Assembly (NCBI GenBank): GCA_030674155.1 | Contig: CM060318.1 | Span: forward strand, 67,831,221-67,895,220 | DNA length: 64,000 nt | Direction: 5' to 3' | DNA from: Stramonita haemastoma | Lineage: Eukaryota; Mollusca; Gastropoda; Neogastropoda; Muricidae | Shown here: one piece after another, positions 1-8,171 of the stretch | How the letters are laid out: every line of letters starts with the position of its first letter | Position numbering within the stretch: position 1 is the stretch's first letter | Program-made: the position numbers and the translations under genes | The notes under the pieces: generated by a model | The model's input: the letters and a program-made list of their open reading frames with translations, nothing else | Databases searched by the model: none | What the model was told of the DNA's origin: nothing

Positions 1-374
1 CTCTCTCTCTCTCCAGTGTACAGTGTGATGTTGAGTGTGTCTGTCTCTGTCTGTCTGTCTGTCTATCTGTCTGTCTGTCTGTCTGTCTATGTCAGTATGT
101 TTTTGTGTGTCTCTCTTCTTTTTTCTGTGCCTCTCATTAAATAACTATAAGTTGATCTAATTAACATGTAATCTTTTTGTTAATTAAGAAGATTGTATAC
201 ATTTAATCAAATCAGATACACCAAAAAATCACCATGCAAACATTAAATTATTAAAAATTTTTTGAGAGTAATTATGGACATGAGAGCATGTAAGTGAGTG
301 TAGTTTTGTAATTTTTAAGTATTGTTTTTTCTTTTTTTTCCCTTCCATTTCAAAGACGGTTTTGTTTGTTGCAG
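1..374. other. Intron (3' part) of MICALL gene with TCTG/TCTA microsatellite
   Basis: This is AT-rich non-coding sequence ending in a T-rich tract and a TTGCAG acceptor at 369-374. Positions about 41-92 hold an imperfect TCTG/TCTA tetranucleotide array. I see no exon here; the earlier CH-domain exons must lie upstream of the window. Confidence 0.6.
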
Positions 375-424
375 AGATTATGATTCGCTGTCAAAGGAGA
401 ATGTTTATGACAACAATCATTTTG
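375..424 (+). CDS. MICALL: MICAL-like protein, exon coding the middle of the CH domain
   Basis: The exon codes DYDSLSKENVYDNNHF, which matches the conserved calponin-homology stretch of MICAL-like proteins (pattern D-[FY]-[DS]-S-L-S-K-x-N-V-[FY]-x-N-N). It is bounded by an acceptor (TTGCAG) and a strong donor (GTAAGT at 425). The first base completes a codon begun in an exon outside the window, probably the Ile before the first Asp. The CH domain of MICALL proteins works with the rest of the protein in intramolecular autoinhibition and in linking to the cytoskeleton. The exon leaves one base in its last codon, and this does not join in frame to the next CH exon at 1276 through canonical GT-AG sites; see the findings. 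The identification rests on the run of residues, which continues into the next exon. Confidence 0.85.
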
Positions 425-907
425 GTAAGTATAGCTTCTAAAGGTCTATGATTTGGGCTCTCCCCCCATCATGCACTATAACCCCAGTTTTGTTGTTGTT
501 TTAAACTATAAAAGCAGCATCGTTGTCTAAAGTATCTTTTTGTACTCTGTCACTGCTTGTACCTCTGTTATAAATTGTAATGCACTGTTTCTAATGTCCT
601 TTATTGTCTTTGTCATCACCATCATCATCTCTAACTCTTGATGTTTGTCTTGTCCAGGAAACTAGGGTGCAGAAGAGGCAGACATTTTTCACAAGGCTCT
701 TGTTAATGGCTTTTTGTAGTAAAACAAAAGCTTAATTTCATTTCTTTGAAAAAAATGAGAAGAGGAATCAGAAAGAACACACTTTTTCTGCGAGTGCTGA
801 AATTTTGGCTGATTATTTTTTTGCATAGAAATTGAATTGTCTTTGTGTGTGGATGCCTGGTGATGATGATGATGATGATGATGATGTGTTTGTGTGTGTG
901 TGTGTGT

Positions 908-956
<49 letters not shown>

Positions 957-970
957 TGGAGTGAGTGAGA

Positions 971-1021
<51 letters not shown>

Positions 1022-1120
1022 GTAGTGAGAGAGAGAGAGAGTGTATATTTGTCATGTTTATGTATACATGTTTTGTGGGTGTGTTGTGTGTGTGTGGTCT
1101 AGTGGTGGTCGTGTGCGTCG

Positions 1121-1152
<32 letters not shown>

Positions 1153-1275
1153 TGTGTGTGGAAGCAGACCCCGAGTTTACCACTTTGACTTATGGGCTGT
1201 TCTCTTACCTGGCACGCTACAAAGACTTCATGACATCACACATAAAAAGAAAACGGTCACTCATGATTTTTGCAG
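425..1275 (+). other. Intron with (GAT)n, (TG)n, (GA)n and TGCG arrays
   Basis: The intron starts GTAAGT and ends TTTTTGCAG. It holds (GAT)n at 861-886, (TG)n at about 893-955, (GA)n at about 970-1042 and a TG/TGCG array at about 1085-1160. Long dipeptide-repeat reading frames across these arrays are repeat artefacts. Confidence 0.7.
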
Positions 1276-1417
1276 GCGTTCACAGTGGCGGAGCAGGAGC
1301 TGGACATTCCTGCATTTTTGGAGGCGGCAGACATGGTGGCGCTGAGAACTCCAGACAAGCTGAGTGTCATCACCTACGTCTCCCAGTACTACAACAAGCT
1401 GGGCACCCTGCCACAGT
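1276..1417 (+). CDS. MICALL: MICAL-like protein, exon coding the C-terminal part of the CH domain
   Basis: Read from the first base after the acceptor (GCAG at 1272-1275), the exon codes [20 protein letters not shown] followed by a [20 protein letters not shown] pattern. Together with the exon at 375 this is the second half of a type-2-like CH domain as found in MICAL and MICALL proteins: the V-A-E-x-E-L-x-I-P helix, the D-M-V turn, and the P-D-x-L-S-[IV]-[MI]-T-Y-[VL]-S-Q-Y-Y final helix. The donor is GTAAGG at 1418. By hand count the upstream junction has one base too many and the downstream junction one too few for a canonical in-frame join, so a base error near each end is suspected. The domain assignment is secure; the exact edges are uncertain by one base. 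Confidence 0.88.
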
Positions 1418-2194
1418 GTAAGGAGTTTGCTCCTCTGCAGTTGTCGTTTGTTATTTTGCCCTTCATGGGATGGTTGATTAAGCTATTTTCTGACTTGACT
1501 TGAAGATGGGGGTTTGAGGGGTGGGGTAGGGGTGTGCCTCTAGATGCTAGAGAAAATCAGCTTTTATGGTTTGCTGCATATCTAAAGCTGTGATGTTTTC
1601 AGGTATCAGTTTCAAGTCAGTTTCATTTAGTGCTCGTCTTACCTGGTGTTTTATATCTTTTGCTGTGGTGTGGGAAAGAATTTCTTTGTAGGGTGGTTAA
1701 TGTGTTTTCGTATCTTTTTTACTTTTAGTTCTTGCCTGTAAATAACACAGGTAGTAGATTTCAGAATTATATAAATAACAAGTTTTAAATCTTGATGTTA
1801 AGCAATGACGTGTGCATTAAAAAAACAACAACTACCATTGTATTTTTTACTTTAATTTCAGTAAAAGACCATTGCTACTTTTGTCATGAAACATTTGTTA
1901 AACCAGAAAAATGGATCAAAACTCTATATAATAAAGTCAGCATAAGCTGAACACCCTGTTTTTGAAACAAATGAAGGGAGTACTGCTTTTTTGTTCATAG
2001 TGCTAGAAGACAGTCAAATGATACCCAAAAATATATGCCTGGTTGAGGCTGAGGTAACGGTAACAAATAAAACAGTAGCCAAGTTACCACTACTGCAGAC
2101 AAACACTCTCCTACACTCACACACAGACAAAAAAAAAGACTCAAAATATGAACACAAACTTATTTTGCATTATATATGAATTCAAAAGAACTGA

Positions 2195-2293
2195 ATCCCC
2201 AAAGTCATAATGAGGCTACCATAATGGTGGGTAAAAATGATCGCATACGCAAAATCTCACTATTGGTAAAGCGCGATGCTCTAGCTGAGGAAC

Positions 2294-2300
<7 letters not shown>
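2195..2300 (+). mobile_element. SINE-A 3'-half fragment
   Basis: The segment shares with the full copies at 33603, 55438 and 58151 the body TGGTGGGTAAAAA...CATACGCAAAATCTCAC...TTGGTAAA...GCTCTAGC-GAGGAAC. It lacks the tRNA-like head. The copy runs straight into (GA)n. Confidence 0.75.

Positions 2301-2371
<71 letters not shown>
2298..2371. repeat. (GA)n microsatellite, about 37 units
   Basis: Uninterrupted GA repeat directly 3' of a SINE-A fragment, where the SINE's A-rich tail would be expected. Confidence 0.95.
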
Positions 2372-2374
<3 letters not shown>

Positions 2375-2443
2375 TGAAAAAGAAGTTCCATTCGCACAGA
2401 CAAAGCCTGTTTCATTTTGGAAAGATGTGATGATGTATTTCAG

Positions 2444-2570
2444 TGGGTGGCCCGGGAGTGCAGGGAAGAAGTCAGGGGCTGCAGCCCCCGCTGCTCACGG
2501 CACCAAGAGACATCAGCCTGCAGAGCCCCTGTCAGAGCCTGAACCAAAGAAACAGCTGCCTGCCAAAAAG
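2444..2570 (+). CDS. MICALL: MICAL-like protein, linker exon between CH and LIM regions
   Basis: In the frame that ends in phase 0 at 2570 and joins the LIM exon, this exon codes a Gly/Ala/Pro/Lys-rich linker: GWPGSAGKKSGAAAPAAHG, then residues rich in Pro, Glu and Lys ending LPAKK. A similar low-complexity linker follows the CH domain in vertebrate MICALL1 and MICALL2. The acceptor is TATTTCAG at 2436-2443 and the donor GTCAGC at 2571. The first base would be the third position of a codon, which the preceding exon does not supply (it leaves one base), so one base is probably missing at the junction or early in this exon. Confidence 0.75.
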
Positions 2571-3031
2571 GTCAGCATCGTTGTCTTCTTTGTCTGTGTG
2601 GTGTTTGTGAGTGAGCGAGTCAGTGAGTGTGTGCGTGTGTGTTTATTTTTTATTTATTTTTCTTTTATATTGAGGATAATGGAATAAGCACTCATGTGCT
2701 TTTTTACATCCAGTCCCTGTTTATGCAGTTTTGTAATTGTCATCTGTTCTCACTGGCACACAATGGCCTACTCTTACGAAAAGTGGAACAGGATTTAAAG
2801 TGAGTGCAAGATGTTCTGCGTGTGTGGGTGTGTGTTTGTGTGTGATTTTTACCAGGCTCTTAACTGTCATTGACTGAACAGCACTTTCCTTTTTATATTA
2901 TTAATGTGATAATGTATATGTGCTAATGTAGATGTCATCCAAACTTATACTTAATCTGCATGCCATCCTACAATGTTATACAGACATCTGCAGTGTCTCG
3001 TATACATATATTTTTTCCCTGTCGTGTTCAG
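2571..3031 (+). other. Intron with a SINE-B fragment
   Basis: The intron runs from GTCAGC to GTGTTCAG. A TG/GTGAG-rich stretch at 2595-2645 is followed by a SINE-B fragment. Nothing coding is visible. Confidence 0.7.
2660..2825 (-). mobile_element. SINE-B 3'-half fragment, minus orientation
   Basis: The + strand carries the SINE-B signature in reverse: AGGATAATGGAATAAGCAC, TTTTTTACATCCAGTCCC, TATGCAGTTTTGTAA, CTACTCTTACGAAAAGTGG and CAAGATGTTCTGCGTG. It matches 13428-13673 and 35345-35690 closely. The tRNA-like head is missing. Confidence 0.85.
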
Positions 3032-6000
3032 TCTCCAGCAGGTGACAGCACGGCCAAGGTGAAAACGCTGGGGGACAGGTGCGCCATCTGCAGCAACAAG
3101 GTGTACCTGCTGGAGAGACACGTGGAGGAGGGGAAGCTGTACCACCGCTCTTGCTTCCGACACAGCGACCTCTCCCCCACCAACAAGGTCTACACCCGCT
3201 CCCCCTTCCTCTCCCCGTCCCTGCACGGCAAAGACGGGAGCCCTGCATCCCCAAAGGGAGACAAAGCATCGCCCGCCATCTCCAGCAAGCTGCATGGGGG
3301 GGACGACAAACATGGCCCCAAGAGGCCTGCCCAGGACACTGCTGCTGGTGAGAAGGGGAAGAAGTCGGAGGTGCGCAAATTTCTCTTTTCCAAAGACGAC
3401 GACTCCAAAAACAAAGGTGAGGACAAAGGGGCAGGAAGAGATTGGGGACTGGGCAAAAAGGACCATTCCAAGGACAAGCAGAGTCAGCCTGATCATTCAG
3501 GTGTTACTTCCAAACTGGATTTACGCTCCAACTCCAGAGCAGCCTCCACCCCACACACGGATACCCATTCCAGCATGGACTTCCTGTCGGGTGGGCAGAA
3601 TGCTGACGATGCCAAGTCTCCGAAAAGACACTTACCTCTGATCTTTCAAGCAGCTGGTTCTGCTGATGAGGGTGCTTCTCACCAAACAAAGAATGGTGCT
3701 GGCAGTAAAACATCATTATTTTCCAGAAACAAAGACAGTGCTGCTCCTAAAAGCTGTGATCTTTCTGCTAAACAAACCTCAGACAGTGTACATACAGTGA
3801 CTGCTGGAAAGAGGCTGAATGACAAGTCTGGTCAGTCTGTGTTATCAGGGCCTGGTAGCGGTGGTGGTGATGGTTTAACAGGGAAAAGTTCACACCCAGC
3901 AAAAAGTGTATTGGAGAGTAAAGTGACGGAGAAAAGTTCAGGGCCTGTGGCCAAACCTCGAATTTCAAAAGTCTTACCAGGTGCTTCAAAACAGGACCAA
4001 GAGGAAGAGAAGTCGTCAGCTTTTCCTAAAGCCCGTCCGAGAAGTGCCGTTCCCAGTGCAGACACCTCCAAGAAATTAGCTCCAGAAAAAGCCAAGTCCC
4101 CTCTGGCACTCCGGAAAGCGCCAGCCAGGCCAAAGTCTCCTCCTTCCAGAGATCTCTCACCACCCCCTTTACCGCTTCTGCACCCCCACCCCTGCCCCAC
4201 ACTCCTCCCGTCGCCTCTGCTCCTCCTCCTTCTTCCTCACTGCATGTGTTCAAAGCCAGTTCTCCTCAGCCTTCTCCCAGAAACAGCAAATCAGCAGCTT
4301 CAAAACTTAATTCCCACAGTGGTGATAACGCCCTTTCCAAGTCATCTGCGTCAAGCGGCTCTACTGAAAGCAAAGGCAAGAGCGGTTTTTCCTTGTTTGG
4401 TAAGAAAGGGGCTGGTGGTGGTAGTCCTCGCCATGAAGAGCCCATGGACGTGGAGACGGCCTTCAGGGAGGCCAGGGCCCAGCATGGAGAGGAGCCAGTG
4501 GCCGTCCTGGTGGTGCCCAGCAACACGGAGCAGGAGGACAAGACGGCTCTCTCTGGACTGCTCAAGTCCCTGGCCCAGGTCAGAAACACTGGCCCTTCTT
4601 CAAAGCACCCCCACCTCCTCTGTCACCGCCACATCTCACGCCACACCCCATCATGCCAGCAGTGAGTCTAAAGCCTCTGTCACATCACACTCCTCAGCTG
4701 GGTCAGGGCTGGCTTCCAGCAAAGTCACTCTGGGACACATCAGAGATGGCACCCATAAACCGTCAGAAGTTTCAAAAGAACAGGAGAAAGATAAAAAGAC
4801 TGCTGAGTCCACTAAGAAATCAATTCTTTCATTTAATTTCCTGAACAGTGGGAATAAGTCAAGCAAGGGTGCTGACACGCAGAAGAAAACTTCCAAATCT
4901 TCTGAGGCCAGCTCTGACAAGAAGACATTGCCGGTGAGTAAACTTGGTGAAACGATGACAATCACTCTGAATACAACAAAGCCTGATGACGTCCAGCACA
5001 CCATTATCCATATCCTCCAAACACACAGACAAACCGTCTGACCGTGTCCCGCTGTTTAAAAAGAAAGCAGATTCCAATCTCACCAACAGGACGAACCGAC
5101 TTGGTGACTCTCCCAGGGGGACACCGGGGAAGGACGTGTCTTCAGGGTCTGGAGGTGTCTTTGGTGCCAAGAAGGACCGTCCCAAATCTGCGGCAGATCT
5201 GTTTGGTGGGAAAGAGCTGTCGACCCCCAAACAGTCATCGGCCAACACAGAAACCTCTCCAGCACCCGCCTTTGCCCAGGTGAAGCTGCGTGACTCCAGC
5301 CAAGGTGCAGGAGAGCGGAAGGAGCGGCCCAAGTCAGCGGGCATTCTGCTGGACAGTGGCACGGACTCCAGGCCCTCCTGGCAGCAGGAAGCCCAGCGCA
5401 AAATGGCTGTGTTCAGAGACGGGGGCTTTGTGGACCCAGAGACCAAAAAAGTTGTGGGTAAGACACCGAGACTGAGAAAACCCAGGATGTAAAAGTTAGT
5501 CCTAGAGAAGATGTGGTTGGCGTTGGAAAACAGGGCAAAAACAAGAACAAAGAGCCGCCTGCTCAACCTGCTCCATTCCACAATGCCATCTTGGAGAGCA
5601 GGCAGAAAGAAGACAAACTGTCCCCGGCAAAATCTGCAGAGGGCAAGAAGAAGGAGAATGAAAGCAAAGTCCAGACAGGGATGACGTCCAAACAGAATTC
5701 TTCCATGCCAGGCAATGAGCAGCCCTCTCCCAGTGTGTCTGCTGCCAATCTCAAGAAGAAGGAAGAGAAGTCACTGTTCAGTGGGGGTCTGAAAGGCATA
5801 CTGAAGGGCAAAAGCAAAGACACATCAGAAACCACAAAGAATGCTCCACCTACCAAGCCAGAGAGAGCGTTCCGGAACGAGGCGAAAGAACAGCGGAGAC
5901 GGAAGTGTCTCTCTCTGCAGCTGAAACTGTGAAGAGCGGTGATCCATCTGTGTCTTCCAAAACCGGAGAGGTCTCCACCACCAAGAAGAAAATCTCCATC

Positions 6001-6203
6001 AGTAATCTGGAGGATGATCTGGATCAGACCATCACATCTTCAGCTCCCAGTGAGCCACTTGCAGGTCGCAAGAAGATCTCGGTGGACATCAACTTTGACT
6101 TTGACTTGAACAGTTCCATGGAAGCCTCAGGCCCGCTGTCCCCTCTGCGCACCACAGAGAAGGCCACCCCCCTGCAAGGCCTCCTCCACCCCAGAGAACC
6201 AGC
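3032..6203 (+). CDS. MICALL: MICAL-like protein, giant exon: half LIM domain plus disordered linker (several frameshifts)
   Basis: The exon begins in phase 0 after GTGTTCAG and codes a LIM-like start: GDRCAICSNKVYLLERHVEE and then YHRSCFRHSD. This gives C-x2-C and H-x2-C, but where the second zinc finger should begin there is His instead of Cys and no further Cys pairs, so only half a LIM domain is visible. About 1,000 residues of Ser/Lys/Pro-rich, probably disordered linker follow. Recurrent motifs are R-P-[KR]-S (near 4035, 4125, 5178, 5323) and [SF]-L-F-[SG]-[KR] (for example KFLFSKDD, TSLFSRNKD, GFSLFGKK, KSLFSGG). The reading frame changes near 4165, 4595, 4980, 5460 and 5886; protein of the same composition continues in the new frame each time. 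Three of these sites (4165, 5460, 5886) are explained by one base lost from a short C or A run. The last good segment ends in phase 2 at donor GTAAGT (6204). I favour indel errors in the assembly over a pseudogene, because splice sites survive and no substitution-type stop is needed. Confidence 0.85.
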
Positions 6204-6629
6204 GTAAGTCTTCTTTCTTCTCTTTCTTCCTTTCTTTCTCTTCTCTGAGCTCCCTCTACTTGTGTTTGAGGGACTGCAGTGACACTCCCGCGGTATGTCT
6301 TTGTTGTTGCAGGCCTGGCAGCGCCCATCTCTGCCTAAGTCACATTGCAGGTTTTGATTTTTTTGTGTCACACGTATCATTTTTTTTTTTTTTTTTTTTG
6401 CTGCCTCGTCTTCTGTAACGTCACTGTACTGCTGTTCCCATGCCACTCATTTCGATCTCCCCGCCACAGCCATACCCCGATTTGTTGTGTCTCATCCTTG
6501 GGATTGGCAGTCCGCAGGGAGCACATCAATATTAGGCTGCCGTGGGGCCACCAGCCAGAGGGGCCCTGCACTTCTGCTGAGTCACTTTGGTGGTGTTCAG
6601 TGGTGCCTGTTCTGATCTAACATTCACAG
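6204..6629 (+). other. Short intron
   Basis: It starts GTAAGT and ends CATTCACAG. It contains a T run at 6380-6399 and pyrimidine-rich tracts. Nothing coding is recognised. Confidence 0.55.
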
Positions 6630-6864
6630 GACACCACCTACTAAGCCCCCTACTAACGACAGTATTAGCTCAGTCACGGAGCCAGACTGAGTGAGTCATC
6701 CACCTGAGGTGGCGACCACCACAACTTCCCTCCAACAACCATCTCCCCGCGAACCTCCAACCCCAAAGGCTTTGACACAAACTCACCACAGGCACAGAAG
6801 CGTATTGGGAAATCGAATCTGAGGTCACCATGAGACCAGAGCAACGGGAGCCACCGAATCAGAG
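6630..6864 (+). CDS. MICALL: MICAL-like protein, probable linker exon before bMERB (frameshifted)
   Basis: The acceptor CATTCACAG (6621-6629) joins the previous exon in the correct phase: its first base completes the Ala codon, then TPPTKPPTNDSISSVTEPD follows. Further along, another frame gives SPRTSNPKGFDTNSPQAQKR and IGKSNLRSP, and the last part (ETRATGATESE) ends in phase 0 at donor GTAATT, joining the bMERB exon at 8057. The composition (Pro, Ser, Thr, Lys) matches the preceding linker. At least two frame changes are needed (near 6687-6710 and near 6830), in line with the indels in the preceding exon. It exceeds no statistical threshold I can compute, and transcript evidence would settle it; the phase fit at both ends is the strongest support. 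Confidence 0.6.
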
Positions 6865-6867
6865 GTA

Positions 6868-7252
6868 ATTTTTATTGTTGCATGATGATCAATGGGGATG
6901 GGGATGATGTAATGCTGCTGCTGTGGAAGGGCATCCACTTTGAGACTACTTGACAGGGTTGTACTCTACGCTTACTGTCATAATATATCCCGGCATCAAC
7001 CGGGCCTGAGAGATACAGACAGCTGCAGTGTTGGTCAGGTTATTAGAGCAACACTCTCAAATTTGCATCCGTAAAGTGGATGAAGCTCGATTGTGTGGTC
7101 CCAGTCTCCCCACTGAGCCCACAGCACACTCACTCTGGGTAGGTGCCGGCCGGAGTCAGAAAAATCCCTATGACTTATGGGACTCGAACCTGCGACCTTC
7201 CAGTCCGAAATCCAAGGCGCTAACCACTGCGCCAAGGTGGCTGGTGTCACAC
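6868..7252 (-). mobile_element. SINE-G, tRNA-derived, minus orientation
   Basis: The reverse complement of 7160-7245 is a tRNA-like head: GGCGCAGTGGTTAGCGC as A-box region and AGGTTCGAGTCCC as B-box. Downstream on the minus strand is a body of about 300 bp that ends near a T-rich + strand stretch at 6868-6880, that is, an A-rich tail. These are the Pol III promoter boxes of a tRNA-derived SINE. I see no second copy in the window, so the right-hand limit is approximate. Confidence 0.7.
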
Positions 7253-7499
7253 ATATCATAGCTGGATTACTATTAGATAAAAGAAAGGTAGGGTTTTGAT
7301 GTATATTCAGAGATGTTATGTTCAGATCTGTGCCTGCTCATACATTGGAAAGCTGGAAAAAGTGATAGTCCTTAGCTGATGTTTTGTAGCTGGCAGAAGA
7401 CATAACAGATCTGTTTGTGAGTGAATCCATCACACCTGTGTAAATGTATACCCCAGGCATTAAACTGTGTACTCCCTGAAGACAGAGTGTGGCTATCTA

Positions 7500-7575
7500 A
7501 ATGAGTCAGAAAAAAAAGGTTGCATAGGCAAAAGATCTAACCATGATGAAGCTCAAGAGGTCTAGCCAAGGAAAA
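7500..7575 (+). mobile_element. SINE-A 3' fragment (old)
   Basis: A diverged copy of the SINE-A end: TTGCATAGGCAAAAGATCT, then CTAGCCAAGGAAAAAAG. It matches the order of motifs in the full copies but with many changes. Confidence 0.45.
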
Positions 7576-7631
7576 AAGAAACCCCAACAAATAAAACAAA
7601 AAACCCCAACTGTATACATACCCAGATGATT

Positions 7632-7870
7632 GTGTTGACCTCAGTGAAGAAATGTAAACCACGCTGGCATGGGCATGTTACAAGATGTGGAGGCCTTTTT
7701 GAAAGTGAAAGTATTTCTCATGGAACCTGTAAGGAAAGAGACAGAGAGATAGATGGTTAGAACAGCCCGGGGACAGGCAACATTGCAGAATGGACAGGGA
7801 AACCATTCTCAGAGACCCAGGCTTTGGCGCACAGCTGACATGAATGGATGTTCTTGTGAGCGGCCTTTCA
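7632..7870 (+). mobile_element. LINE fragment: C-terminal end of an RTE/endonuclease-RT type element
   Basis: The + strand reads SVKKCKPRWHGHVTRCGGLF, then KERDREIDG, and after frame changes NIAEWTGKPFSETQALAH. This is the order seen at the C-terminus of abundant animal LINE ORF2 proteins: K-K-R-x-L-R-W-x-G-H-V-x-R, a basic G-R-P-R-x-R-W block, then E-W-T-G-L-x-x-x-E-A. The segment has several stops and frame changes and is dead. Confidence 0.6.
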
Positions 7871-8056
7871 AAGTGAACCCCCCCCCATCACTGATGTTTT
7901 GGAAGGAAACGGAAGGTACAGTTTGTGCCATTTTTTATGGTCAGAAACGAGAACATTTATCATGATTGTTTTAGTCTTGCCATTATAATCTCAATTGTTT
8001 TAGTCTTGTTGTTACAGTCTCTATCTTGTGTAACGTTATGTATGATGGAATTTCAG

Positions 8057-8171
8057 ATGTCACCAGGTCGTCTGTCGGCCATAGAGTTGCAGAAACAGCT
8101 GCTGGACATCGACTCCAAACTGTCGGAGCTGGAGTTACGAGGCCGCACTCTGGAGGACTCAATTCGCAGCG
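8057..8171 (+). CDS. MICALL: MICAL-like protein, first bMERB exon
   Basis: The exon codes MSPGRLSAIELQKQLLDIDS then KLSELELRGRTLEDSIRS, ending with one base of the next codon. This is the first helix of the bMERB (DUF3585, bivalent Mical/EHBP Rab binding) domain: [IL]-x-x-[EQ]-L-x-x-[IL]-[DE]-x-[KR]-x-x-E-L-E-x-[RK]-G-x-x-L-E-x-x-[IL]-R. bMERB domains bind Rab8-family GTPases, in MICALL proteins also Rab13 and Rab35. The acceptor is AATTTCAG and the donor GTATGT. It joins the next exon (18786) in phase. No indel is seen. Confidence 0.92.

Larger units (their letters stand above)
1418..2443 (+). other. Intron
   Basis: The intron is AT-rich and runs from GTAAGG to TATTTCAG. Its last 250 bases contain a SINE-A fragment and a long (GA)n array, listed separately. 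Nothing coding is visible. Confidence 0.7.
6865..8056 (+). other. Intron with SINE-G, SINE-A and LINE fragments
   Basis: The intron starts GTAATT and ends GGAATTTCAG. Most of it is derived from mobile elements, listed separately. Confidence 0.7.

Noticed and set aside
2951..3496. A 181-codon minus-strand frame opposite the LIM exon
   Set aside because: It is the antisense shadow of the GC-rich MICALL exon and has no recognisable domain.
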